DNA of 64,000 bases. Origin: Chloroflexota bacterium. GTDB taxonomy: Bacteria > Chloroflexota > Anaerolineae > Aggregatilineales > Phototrophicaceae. Location: assembly GCA_016223085.1 (NCBI GenBank), contig JACRPS010000006.1:124001-188000 (forward strand), written 5' to 3'. This document shows, in pieces, positions 15,310 through 23,439 of this stretch. Under the pieces are notes generated by a model. The model did not search any database. It was not told the DNA's origin and saw nothing but the letters and a program-made list of their open reading frames with translations. Both the position numbers and the translations under genes were made by a program. Position 1 is the stretch's first letter. The number at the start of each line of letters is the position of its first letter.

Positions 15310-15650
15310 ATGAACAGGCGCAAGAACCAGAACACAACAGCAGAGTCGCAAGGGGTGTCGGGCGGCATTCTCACGGTGGGGTTAGACATCGGCTACGGTG
15401 TCACCAAAGTCGTGACGGATCAAACCGCGATTGCTTTTCTCTCGGTGGCGGGTCATGCCCGTGAAATCAAGTTCCATCAGGAGCACTGGCAGCAAAATAT
15501 CCCGGCGACCAGTTGACCGATGAAGACGGCTCCACCTGGTTTGTCAGCGATCTGGCACTGGCACAGCTTCCACCCGGTGAACTGCTGAGATTGCGAGGTC
15601 GCACCGCCAATGAAAAGACAATGGGCAACACCTTCCGCCTGCAGCTTCCG
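15310..15650 (+). pseudogene. ParM/StbA-like actin-type segregation protein, frameshifted and truncated
   Basis: From the ATG at 15310, GGILTVGLDIGYGVTKVV is the phosphate-1 motif of ParM-like actin ATPases. A frameshift near 15485 moves the frame, which continues LAAKYPGDQLTDEDGSTWFV then SDLALAQLPPGELLRLRG and stops being ParM-like after GNTFRLQL. About two thirds of a normal 320-350 aa protein is missing. It is a relic of a plasmid-type partition gene. Confidence 0.7.
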
Positions 15651-15957
15651 CCTGCCGCTGGCAAAAGCCGCGATTGGCAAGCTGGCGCAGGGTGTGTCTG
15701 GGCGCGATGTGGCGGAGGTGCTGGAAGTCATGGCGGAACTGTGGCTGCAAGTACTGGCACAGCCCGGTCAGACAGTGACAGTTGCCGATCTGGGCAAGCT
15801 GCTGGTCGAGGTGCAGACCTTTCGCAGCGGTGGCGCGGTAGGACGGCGAACCGTCAAGCGTGTGTACGTGCGTTTTCGTCCAACCGGGAAATTTCGCCAG
15901 CATGTGTTAAATGCCTATATACTGGAACAGCAGGCGAACACCGGGCGTATCGTATAG
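15651..15957 (+). pseudogene. HU-like domain remnant
   Basis: LAKAAIGKLAQGVSGRDVAE, then VTVADLGKLLVEVQTFRSGG and VRFRPTGKFRQHV, follow the pattern of divergent HU-like proteins in mobile elements. It directly abuts the ParM remnant without its own clear start (the first ATG in frame is at 15610, inside the parM-like sequence). It is probably part of a deletion junction. Confidence 0.5.
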
Positions 15958-15966
15958 AACTGGGCG

Positions 15967-16446
15967 GTGCTGGTCACAACCTACCAGATGCTCCGACAGT
16001 TTATGACGGAACTGGATTGCGACAATTTTTTACCCTCATGGCAGGACAGTATCGTGGAAATGGTGAAAGCAGTGCAGCAGGAACGAGCCGGGCAGGTCTT
16101 CATCGACACACTGGGGCAGCTTCTCGCCAGCGGTGAACTTATGCTGGCACGCGATATGCGTGAATCGGAAGAACCCTGACCCGGAACTACCATTGTCGGT
16201 TATCTCGACGAGCATTACGTGTATCTGCTGCCCGATGTCGCGCATCGCGCCGTTCTGCAGGTGCAACCACTCAAGTTCAATACCCCAGCGATTGGAGCGC
16301 AGTTGAAGGAAAATGGCTGGCTGATTCCCGGAACGAATAACCTGACCGTGCAGCGATGCATCCGGGGCATCCCCACACGACTCTGGCAGTTGAAGGCTGA
16401 TTTTCTGGGCTGTGAAGACTGTGACGGTGGTTCAGTGATAGCATAG
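15967..16446 (+). pseudogene. C-terminal remnant of a primase/helicase-type replication protein
   Basis: Frame 1 reads QDSIVEMVKAVQQERAGQVF, then IDTLGQLLASGELML, a TGA at 16177-16179, then VGYLDEHYVYLLPDVAHRAV and a winged-helix-like tail with TRLWQLKADFLG. The IGY-D--YVYLLP pattern is found at the C-terminus of plasmid primase-helicase proteins. The internal stop and missing N-terminus make it a pseudogene. Confidence 0.45.
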
Positions 16447-16518
16447 CTGTGCGAATCAGCGCAGTGAAGAAGCATAAAAGTGCCTGTTTCAGGTGTGACA
16501 CTGGTTCACTTGAGAGAG

Positions 16519-16536
16519 GCACTCTCTTTTTGTACC
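16519..16536 (+). terminator. Short terminator before the TetR cassette
   Basis: GAGAG-GCA-CTCTC followed by TTTTTG. A larger AGTGCC/GGCACT pairing further upstream encloses it. Coordinates are approximate to a few bases. Confidence 0.5.
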
Positions 16537-16599
16537 ACAGCTTAACTGACAATGAGTGTTGCTCTGGTTACATTGACAGCCATCTCTTCACGCCATATA

Positions 16600-16622
16600 A
16601 TTTTACCAAAATGTAAGTAAAT
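16600..16622. promoter_or_regulatory. TetR operator, copy 1 (in front of tetR)
   Basis: ATTTTACC-AAAAT-GTAAGTAAAT, 6 bp before the tetR start. The same arms with a different 5-bp centre occur at 17222-17244 in front of the ABC genes. Confidence 0.7.
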
Positions 16623-16627
16623 CAACG

Positions 16628-17206
16628 ATGCCGACCAACCAGACGCACCACCACATTCTGGATATCGCCGAAGGCCTGTTCTTTCAACGAGGCTATGCTT
16701 CGGTGCGCCTGCGGGATATTGCCGACGAGATCGGCATCAAACATGCGGCACTCTATTACTATGCGCCAGGGGGCAAGGAGGACTTATTCGTGCAGGTGCT
16801 GGAACGTAGTTTTAAGCGTCATCAGGAGGGGATGGAAGAGGCGATCCAGGCGGCAGGCGAAGATGTGCGCGCCCAGATGCAGGCAGTAGCGGATTGGCTG
16901 ATGTCCCAAGCGCCCGTCAATATCGCTCGCATGAGTGAGTCAGACTTTCACGCCATCAGTCCGGCGAACGCCGACCGACTCTCACAAATGATCTTTGATG
17001 CCCTGCGTCTGCCATTAACCGAAGCGCTGGAACGCGCACAGCAGGCCGGTATCGTGAACCTGGATAACCCCGGACTGGCCGCGATCACTTTCGTATCTCT
17101 GGTAGAGATGATTCACGGCGACAACGCACCCTATATGACGGGTATGAAAAGCATGATTATTGACCAGTTGATTAATATGCAGTTATATGGATGGCTGAGG
17201 CGTTAG
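16628..17206 (+). CDS. TetR-family transcriptional repressor
   Basis: 192 aa. The N-terminal HTH is AEGLFFQRGYASVRLRDIAD, then EIGIKHAALYYYAPGGKEDL, the usual TetR pattern; the C-terminal two thirds is the helical ligand/dimer domain. Operator-like repeats precede both this gene and the ABC operon 60 bp downstream, so it probably represses itself and the exporter and lets go on binding a drug-like ligand. Confidence 0.92.
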   Translation: MPTNQTHHHILDIAEGLFFQRGYASVRLRDIADEIGIKHAALYYYAPGGKEDLFVQVLERSFKRHQEGMEEAIQAAGEDVRAQMQAVADWLMSQAPVNIARMSESDFHAISPANADRLSQMIFDALRLPLTEALERAQQAGIVNLDNPGLAAITFVSLVEMIHGDNAPYMTGMKSMIIDQLINMQLYGWLRR

Positions 17207-17221
17207 TTTTTTTGCCTGTAA

Positions 17222-17244
17222 ATTTTACCGACTTGTAAGTAAAT
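17222..17244. promoter_or_regulatory. TetR operator, copy 2 (in front of the ABC operon)
   Basis: ATTTTACC-GACTT-GTAAGTAAAT; arms identical to copy 1, centre different. Confidence 0.7.
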
Positions 17245-17267
17245 TAGCTCAATAGAAAGGTCTTGTT

Positions 17268-18233
17268 GTGCAGCATAACGGAAAAATTGTAGTCGAGGGC
17301 TTGGTGAAGCGATTTGGTGATTTTGCCGCCGTGGACGACATCTCGTTTGCGGTAGAAGCCGGTGAGATTTACGGCTTCTTGGGGCCAAACGGCGCAGGCA
17401 AAAGTACAACCATCAGTATCCTGACTACGCTCAGCCTGCCCACCAGCGGATGCGCCACCATCGGCGGGTACGATGTGGTGACACAGGCCAATCAGGTGCG
17501 GCGCGTCAGCGGGGTGGCTTTGCAGGAAGTAGGGCTTGACCCGACCATGAAGCCGCTGGAACTGCTGACTCTGCAAGGCCGCACTTTTGGCAAGTCGTAT
17601 AAACAGGCATTAGCCCGCGCCCATGATTTGCTGGCACTGGTCAAGCTAACGCAATTTGTGGATCGTCAGGTCGGCAAGTTCAGTGGTGGGATGCGGCGCA
17701 GACTCGACCTGGCGCTGGCGCTGGTACATCAGCCCAGAGTGCTGTTTCTGGATGAACCCACCACCGGTTTAGACCCTTCCAGCCGCCGCGACATTTGGGC
17801 GGAAGTGCGCCGTTTAAACACTGAGTCAGGCATGACCATCTTCCTGACGACGCAATATCTGGAAGAAGCCGACCAACTGGCGGGCCGCATCGCCATCATC
17901 AATATGGGCAAACTGGCCGTGGAAGGCAAGCCCGCCGCACTGAAAGCACAGATCGGTGGCGGGGCGATTAATGTGGATTTGCGCGATAGCGATGCTGTTG
18001 CCCAGGCGCGGGAGGCGTTCAGCGACATGATGATACAGGCTCAGTCGGATGGTCACATCTTACGCCTGTATCTGCCGAATGCCGCCGAGTCTGTCGCTAT
18101 AGTGGTTAATCGCCTGCAAGCCATCGGGCTGACTCCTGGTGCATTGACTGTCACACAGCCGACCCTTGATGATGTCTTTCTTCAGGTGACAGGTCAACGC
18201 TTCAACCCGCAGTCCGAAGCGGCTATTGCTTAA
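17268..18233 (+). CDS. ABC transporter ATP-binding protein, DrrA-type drug exporter
   Basis: 321 aa from a GTG with AAAGG upstream. Walker A GPNGAGKST, Q-loop VALQEVGLD, signature FSGGMRRRLDLA, Walker B VLFLDEPTTGLDP and an H-loop position occupied by TTQYLEEAD. The TTQYLEEADQLAGRIAIIN stretch and the C-terminal extension are typical of daunorubicin-resistance ATPases (DrrA). The permease follows after 17 bp. Confidence 0.93.
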   Translation: MQHNGKIVVEGLVKRFGDFAAVDDISFAVEAGEIYGFLGPNGAGKSTTISILTTLSLPTSGCATIGGYDVVTQANQVRRVSGVALQEVGLDPTMKPLELLTLQGRTFGKSYKQALARAHDLLALVKLTQFVDRQVGKFSGGMRRRLDLALALVHQPRVLFLDEPTTGLDPSSRRDIWAEVRRLNTESGMTIFLTTQYLEEADQLAGRIAIINMGKLAVEGKPAALKAQIGGGAINVDLRDSDAVAQAREAFSDMMIQAQSDGHILRLYLPNAAESVAIVVNRLQAIGLTPGALTVTQPTLDDVFLQVTGQRFNPQSEAAIA

Positions 18234-18250
18234 CTTAACAGGAGATTGCA

Positions 18251-19072
18251 ATGCAAGTTTCAAATGCAGGTCTTATGGTAGATAAGGATGATAACCCCTC
18301 ACGACAACCGTTTTTGAGCGCCGTCTGGATGATGACGCGCCGCAGTTTAATGGCACTTCTGCGGGAGCCTGCGGAAGTCATCCTGCCGATATTTCTGGGC
18401 ATATTTTTCCTGATTGTGTACGAAAGTTCGCTACGGGGGGCAGCAGCGCTTTTTTTGGAAGGACAAAGCTATCTGGGCTTTATTCTACCTGTGTCGCTTA
18501 TCAGCGCTGGCTTAAGTGGCGCCGGTGTTGGTGGGCAGGCGATTATACGGGATGTGCAAAGCGGCTATTTTGACAAACTGCTGCTTACCCCGCTTCATCG
18601 TTCATCTATTTTGTTGGGTCCGATGATTGCCAGCGCTTTAGCCCAGGTCTTTCAGGCAGGAGTGATTATTGTGCTTGGATTACTGTTGGGTTTGCGTCCG
18701 TCCACCGGTATAGTGGGGTTGCTGATAATCCTCGGAATATCGCTTCTGTTGGGACTGGGCTTAGGTGGTTTCGTGATTGGCATTGCGCTGCGTACCAAAA
18801 GTGCCAGTCTCACGGGCGCATCGACGTTTCTGGTCTTTCCTTTAACGTTTCTCGCGCCGATCTTCACACCACTGGAACTACTGGAAGGCTGGATACGCAC
18901 TGCGGCTGAGATTAACCCGCTGACATACATTCTAGAGGTGGGACGCACACTGATTAACACCGGCTGGGATGCGGAAATCATCCTGCGAGGAATCACTGCA
19001 CCCACCTTACTGGGATTGGCAGGGTTTGCATTCGCTTATTTAAGCCTGAGGGCAGGCTCACGTCGCCGCTAA
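18251..19072 (+). CDS. ABC-2 type transporter permease, DrrB-like
   Basis: 273 aa with about six membrane segments (for example VILPIFLGIFFLIVYESSLR and GVIIVLGLLLGLRP) and the ABC-2 signature region PLTYILEVGRTLI near the C-terminus. It pairs with the preceding ATPase to form a drug or lipid exporter controlled by the TetR protein. Confidence 0.92.
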   Translation: MQVSNAGLMVDKDDNPSRQPFLSAVWMMTRRSLMALLREPAEVILPIFLGIFFLIVYESSLRGAAALFLEGQSYLGFILPVSLISAGLSGAGVGGQAIIRDVQSGYFDKLLLTPLHRSSILLGPMIASALAQVFQAGVIIVLGLLLGLRPSTGIVGLLIILGISLLLGLGLGGFVIGIALRTKSASLTGASTFLVFPLTFLAPIFTPLELLEGWIRTAAEINPLTYILEVGRTLINTGWDAEIILRGITAPTLLGLAGFAFAYLSLRAGSRRR

Positions 19073-19100
19073 GCGACACTTTAGATTTGGAGACAATGGT

Positions 19101-19988
19101 ATGTCAATAGAAGGTAAGATCACACTGGTTACAGGCGCAAATTCTGGACTTGGCAAAGCCACAACTGTGGGGCTGGCACAAATGGGGGCACACGTCGTTA
19201 TGGTATGCCGTGATCAGGTGCGCGGCGAAGCAGCACGCCAGGAAATTATAGAGCGTAGTGGAAACACTCATGTCGATTTGCTGATGGCGGATTTATCGTC
19301 ACAACAATCGATCCGTCAGTTAGTCAATACATTTCGGGCAAAGCATGCGCATTTACACCTGCTGATCAATAATGCTGGTGCTGTATTCATGCGGCGCACG
19401 CTCAGTGCCGACGCTATTGAGATGTCACTGGCTGTCAATCATCTAGCACCATTTTTGCTCACTAATTTGCTGCTTGATACGCTCAAGTCCAGCGCCCCTG
19501 CCCGCATTATCAACGTTGGCACACGCATCGGCACCTCTTTGAATCTGGAGGATTTACAATTCGAGCAGCGTCCCTATCGAGGATTACAAGCCTATGCTCA
19601 GACTAAGCTGGGCAATATTCTTTTCACTTATTCATTGGCGCAGCGACTGGTGGAAACCGGAGTAACCGTAAATTGTGTCCATCCGGGCGTATTCAAATCA
19701 AATTTGGGGAGTAACAATACCGATGAGCCGTTCCTATTGAAAATAGCTGGATGGTTGGGAAAGTTCATACTGCCCGATGCCGATCATGCGGCACAACGTA
19801 TCTTGTATCTGGCAGTTTCACCGGAGGTAGCAACCATCACGGGTCAGTATTTCGGCAATCGGAAGCCCCTTCAATCACCGTCCCAAACCTATGACATCAC
19901 CACTCAAGAACAATTATGGGAAATCAGCACAGCACTGACCTTAGTGAACACCAGTAATACAATGGGTGGATCAACCACTACAAATTAG
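19101..19988 (+). CDS. Short-chain dehydrogenase/reductase, retinol-dehydrogenase-like
   Basis: 295 aa. Cofactor motif TGANSGLG, NNAG motif in LLINNAGAVFMRR, catalytic Y-x3-K in YAQTKLGN. The usual catalytic Ser after strand 5 is replaced: IINVGTRIG in place of IVNVSS, so a Thr may serve or activity may be altered. Arg-rich MVCRDQVRGEAAR suggests NADP. It is 28 bp after the permease and probably co-transcribed; it might modify the exported compound. Confidence 0.88.
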   Translation: MSIEGKITLVTGANSGLGKATTVGLAQMGAHVVMVCRDQVRGEAARQEIIERSGNTHVDLLMADLSSQQSIRQLVNTFRAKHAHLHLLINNAGAVFMRRTLSADAIEMSLAVNHLAPFLLTNLLLDTLKSSAPARIINVGTRIGTSLNLEDLQFEQRPYRGLQAYAQTKLGNILFTYSLAQRLVETGVTVNCVHPGVFKSNLGSNNTDEPFLLKIAGWLGKFILPDADHAAQRILYLAVSPEVATITGQYFGNRKPLQSPSQTYDITTQEQLWEISTALTLVNTSNTMGGSTTTN

Positions 19989-20053
19989 AGCAATAGTGAC
20001 TATTAAGGGGTTCTGGATGTAGGTTCAGGTATTCGACGAGATCAACGACAGCC

Positions 20054-20287
20054 ATGAAGCGACAGGCTATCCCGGACGGACTTAGCCGCGTTCCACATCT
20101 TCACTGTCATATATATCCGCATACCCGGCAGATAATGCTGCCCTATCGCTTCAACTTCTACCAGATCATCCTGCTGGAAAACTCCGGCGATGCCCTGTTG
20201 CACATGAATAGCCAGCCGCTGGATGATCTCAGTGACAGCTTGTTATTCGCTTCGCCGGAGCATGTGCTAGCGTCGGCGCACATCTAG
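20054..20287 (+). pseudogene. N-terminal fragment of an AraC-type regulator
   Basis: 77 aa. HTRQIMLPYRFNFYQIILLE and LLHMNSQPLDDLSDSLLFAS, then PEHV, match the cupin arm of AraC-family proteins. The HTH domains are absent; the frame stops where the 125-bp repeat region begins. Apparently cut by that rearrangement. Confidence 0.6.
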
Positions 20288-20306
20288 CCACATGCGCTCG
20301 CGCTCT

Positions 20307-20433
20307 GCCTCCTGAGCTACATCTAGCCAATCCCCCTTATCTTTCATCAGGTCGATGTTTTCGGTGCGGACGAACGGCCACCGTAGCACGGCGCGCGCGC
20401 ACGTCCAGCCACAAGTGGTTGCTGCTTCGGATT
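20307..20433 (+). repeat. Direct repeat copy A (about 125 bp, about 90% identical to 22424-22550)
   Basis: Shares CCTGAGC...CATCTAGCCAATCCCCC, CATCAGGTCGATGTTTTCGG and GTAGCACGGCGCGCGCGCAC with copy B. In this copy the following hairpin loop is degenerate and runs straight into an HU gene fragment. Confidence 0.85.
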
Positions 20434-20453
20434 TGGCGCTCTGGTTGGTGCCG

Positions 20454-20696
20454 CTAACACAGGCACAGGTGCGGCAGGTGTTGGATGCGCTGTTCGCTGC
20501 CCTGACCGAAGAACTCTCGCAGCCCGGCGGGCGCGTGGAGATCGAGCATTTCGGTGTGCTGGAGAGCCACTTACTTCCTAACAGTGCTCAAGGAAAGTTG
20601 ATAGGAACAGATGGCATATCACGTCAGCCTCCAAGCAGGCGATTAACCACCACTTTTCGTGCATCCAAATCCCTTAAACAGAGAAAGACGAATTAG
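20454..20696 (+). pseudogene. 5'-truncated HU-family gene, paralogue of the gene at 14412
   Basis: LTQAQVRQVLDALFAALTEE and LSQPGGRVEIEHFGVLES are nearly identical to the HU protein at 14412-14714, but the first 20 or so residues are replaced by sequence read from repeat copy A. The frame from 20355 would give a hybrid with a meaningless N-terminus. The junction lies near CCGCT, a short match shared by both parents. Confidence 0.7.
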
Positions 20697-21184
20697 GGTA
20701 GTGGTGGCAACCGGGGTTGTACGGGCGAAGACTGAATAATAGATGTTGTTGTTGAACCATATAACAGGAAACGATCCAAAAGTTGATCGAGTTGATCCAT
20801 CGAAGGTATCAGAACTTTTAAGATGAAACAATCTTCTCCCGTTACACGATGACACTCAATGACTTCTGAAATCTGTTCAGCTAGCTCCGCAATTTTAGGT
20901 AGTTGTCCGGGGTTGGGTCGAACACGCACATAAGCTGAAATGGGTAAACCCAGTGCTGCCGGGTTGATCTCGATGCGATACCCCAGAATGATGCCAGCCT
21001 CCTCCATCCGGCGCACGCGTTCGGTTACTGCCGGCGAAGACATACCGATACGTCGTCCAAGCTCTACCATCGTTAACCGTGGGTCTTGCTGAAGTTCCCT
21101 AAGCAAACGCAGGTTAACCTCATCAAGAGATTTGTCTGTAGGTGTGTAGGTAAAGAGAGGATATCTTTTTAATTCTTGAGGCAT
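20693..21184 (-). CDS. Lrp/AsnC-family transcriptional regulator
   Basis: 163 aa. N-terminal HTH: LRELQQDPRLTMVELGRRIG, then MSSPAVTERVRRMEEAGII. C-terminal RAM/ASNC ligand domain with YVRVRPNPGQLPKIAELAEQ and VTGEDCFILKV. It is divergent from an EamA exporter, a common arrangement in which the regulator senses an amino acid and controls its export. Confidence 0.92.
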   Translation of the reverse strand: MPQELKRYPLFTYTPTDKSLDEVNLRLLRELQQDPRLTMVELGRRIGMSSPAVTERVRRMEEAGIILGYRIEINPAALGLPISAYVRVRPNPGQLPKIAELAEQISEVIECHRVTGEDCFILKVLIPSMDQLDQLLDRFLLYGSTTTSIIQSSPVQPRLPPLP

Positions 21185-21272
21185 TTTAGGTCTTTTGCCT
21201 TAATCTGTCCATGTTTCCAGACTTTCCACCATTGTATCATACAAGAGTTCTTCTCAAAGATGGGGTTCCAAG

Positions 21273-22145
21273 TTGACTTTGGACAAATTACTCGATCAAA
21301 CAAGAGTTTCACCTATCTTTTACTTTATTATCAGCGCTGTTTTCCACTATCTCGGTCCGGCGTTTGCGGTACTGCTTTTTGCTCGTCTTGAGGTTCTGGG
21401 GGTTGCCTGGCTTCGAATTGCAAGCGCCGCAATTATTTTTGCGTTGTGGCGACATCCCTGGCATGTGTTAGCCAGAGCAACGTGGGAACAACGCAGAACA
21501 CTTATCGCACTCGGCACTGTATTGGGATTAATGAACGCCAGTTTTTACCTTGCCATCGCTCGTCTCCCTTTAGGTACAGTCGGAGCAATCGAATTTCTGG
21601 GGCAGATTGCTATCGCAGCAGTAGGCGTTCGTACTCGCCGAAACTTCCTTGCTTTAAGTTTGGCAGTGGTGGGTGTTGCTTTGCTCACAAACGTTGAGCT
21701 AAGCGGCGAACCGGTTGGGCTACTTTTTGCTTTCGCTAACTGTGCCTTCTTTATGCTCTATGTCATCCTGGGACACCGCATCGCACAGGATGGTGGTAGT
21801 GCAGGTGTTGATCGTTTAGGTACAGCAATGCTAATCGCATTTTTCGTTATTTTCCCTCTCGGTTTTCAAGATGCCTTACCTGCATTGACAGATTGGCAAT
21901 TGCTTTTTGCTGGAATAGGTGTTGGTATTTGTTCTTCCGTCATTCCCTACATTGCTGATCAACTTGCAATGGCGAGGTTACCCCGCGCTACGTTCGCGCT
22001 CATGTTGTCGCTATTGCCCGCCGTTGCTGTCGCTATCGGCATTATCGTGCTTGGACAAGTGCCTTCGTTCGTTGAAATCATCGCGATTGCGCTCATTATG
22101 GGAGGTATCGCTCTTCATCAACAGATCAAAATAACTGGTGAGTAA
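21273..22145 (+). CDS. EamA/RhtA-type inner-membrane exporter
   Basis: 290 aa from a TTG (GGGG eight bases upstream). About ten hydrophobic segments in two EamA repeats; ASFYLAIARLPLGTVGAIEF and the GQVPSFVEIIAIALIMGGIA end are typical of RhtA-like threonine/homoserine exporters. The divergent Lrp gene 88 bp away is its likely regulator. A start further in would lose the first helix, so TTG is preferred. Confidence 0.88.
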   Translation: MTLDKLLDQTRVSPIFYFIISAVFHYLGPAFAVLLFARLEVLGVAWLRIASAAIIFALWRHPWHVLARATWEQRRTLIALGTVLGLMNASFYLAIARLPLGTVGAIEFLGQIAIAAVGVRTRRNFLALSLAVVGVALLTNVELSGEPVGLLFAFANCAFFMLYVILGHRIAQDGGSAGVDRLGTAMLIAFFVIFPLGFQDALPALTDWQLLFAGIGVGICSSVIPYIADQLAMARLPRATFALMLSLLPAVAVAIGIIVLGQVPSFVEIIAIALIMGGIALHQQIKITGE

Positions 22146-22423
22146 CAGTCAGCGAGATCCGCTCTATAAACTTTGCTTCAATAGCCATAAAGTACAACCT
22201 TCTGTAAGAAGAAATTAGACAGATGAAACTTTCAATCCAATTACGAACCTGTAAATGATAACTGGATTTGCCCTTACAGTGTCGTTGTTGTGAATATCGT
22301 TCTCCTCAGAGCATCGCAGTCCCATAATACTGCGTTTCAAGTTGATAAGCTTGGGTCTGCATTTCAATCTGCCACGCTAGCTCGGCGTAGGTGGGCATCC
22401 AGCCGTTCGTGGCTGGTGCTTTA

Positions 22424-22550
22424 CATCCTGAGCCACATCTAGCCAATCCCCCTATTGCTCATCAGGTCGATGTTTTCGGTGCGGACGAACAGCCACCGTA
22501 GCACGGCGCGCGCGCACGTCCAGCCGCAAGCGGCTGCTGCTCGGATTTTG
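22424..22550 (+). repeat. Direct repeat copy B
   Basis: About 90% identical to 20307-20433. In this copy it forms the left arm of the intact nested hairpin. Confidence 0.85.
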
Positions 22551-22625
22551 CTCCTGGCTTGTGCCGCTGCGCTCACCGCAAAATCCGGCAGGGACAAGCC
22601 GACGTGCGCTGTTGCCGCGCCGTGC
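22501..22625. repeat. Nested hairpin element with conserved 26-nt loop, copy 2
   Basis: Outer stem GCACGGCGCG/CGCGCCGTGC (22501-22510 with 22616-22625), middle stem GCGCACGTC/GACGTGCGC (22512-22520 with 22601-22609), inner stem CGGATTTTGC/GCAAAATCCG (22542-22551 with 22578-22587), all perfect. The 26-nt loop at 22552-22577 matches copy 1 at 23 of 26 positions. A side hairpin CAGCCGC-AA-GCGGCTG lies at 22521-22536, and GGCTTGT in the loop can pair with ACAAGCC at 22594-22600 (possible pseudoknot). Confidence 0.8.
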
Positions 22626-22983
22626 TGTTGGGGTGGCGTTCCGCACCTTAACAAATCATCGACCGAGCCTGATGCTGCTACGGGTGGATTGCAAAGCTCT
22701 GTGGCGCTGCGGATTATACGCAGCAGAAGCCCTAGCGAGCGGCAGCAGGCTCCAAGATGCAACCTCCTCCGAAGTCATCCAGTATCCCCGCTGGGTGATG
22801 GGCATGTTCGATGGTCGTGGACTGTGAGTCATCGATAGATGGCTTACGTCGGAAAGACCTCTGCATGTGGATCGAATCCTCTGGTGTACTGGCACTACAC
22901 CGTCGATCTGCCACGTCCGGGCCGCAACCGAGCATGATAGAGGAGTTTTCTTCGTTTCAGTCAATTTGACGAAGGAGGCATCC

Positions 22984-23382
22984 ATGCACCAACACACCTG
23001 CCGTGTAGGAACTGCGCGGATTGACTATCACGGTGAAAAACACCAAACCGTTCTCAACACCACCGTGAAGAGCGGTTCCGGCTTGGGTAAAGCCTTCGCG
23101 CCGACGTGGGACATGGTGATGGCGTTCAAGCGCGGCGACATCGACTGGCAAACCTACACGGTGCGCTATCAGGCGCTCATGCGTGAGCGTTATCGCCAGA
23201 ACCCGGCGGCCTTTCTCGAAGCGTTGAGCGGTGAGGAACTGATCGTGTGCTGTTACTGCAAAGACACACACGCCACGACGCGCCACTGCCATCGCTATCT
23301 GCTGGTCGATATGCTCGAAAAGGTGGCACATCATCACGGAATCAGATTCGAGCGTATCGGTGAAGTGTGCAACAGCCGTTGA
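22984..23382 (+). CDS. DUF488-like protein
   Basis: 132 aa from the ATG at 22984, placed by AAGGAGG just upstream; the in-frame ATG at 22867 has none. DIDWQTYTVRYQALMRERYR resembles the W-x-Y-x-RY part and LIVCCYCKDTHATTRHCHRY the cysteine-then-CHR motif of DUF488 proteins, which are small, of unknown function and common in mobile elements. Its five clustered Cys/His could bind metal. First gene of the long plus-strand array. Confidence 0.65.
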   Translation: MHQHTCRVGTARIDYHGEKHQTVLNTTVKSGSGLGKAFAPTWDMVMAFKRGDIDWQTYTVRYQALMRERYRQNPAAFLEALSGEELIVCCYCKDTHATTRHCHRYLLVDMLEKVAHHHGIRFERIGEVCNSR

Positions 23383-23400
23383 GGGAGCGGCTGTTTTTAT
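23372..23400 (+). terminator. Intercistronic terminator-like hairpin
   Basis: ACAGCCG / CGGCTGT with a 9-nt loop followed by TTTTATTTTC. It overlaps the stop codon of the DUF488-like gene and precedes the next gene by 40 bp. Confidence 0.65.
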
Positions 23401-23439
23401 TTTCAACCCGACCTTACAAAACTTATTGCGGAGGCAAGC

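Larger units (their letters stand above)
22146..22983. other. 838-bp stretch without an intact gene; repeat copy B and a nested hairpin inside
   Basis: On the minus strand at about 22310-22400 a short coding-like relic reads MPTYAELAWQIEMQTQAYQL and a little more before a stop, the probable tail of a lost gene. Then come repeat copy B and the nested hairpin. No further frame has gene-like character until the Shine-Dalgarno before 22984. Confidence 0.55.
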
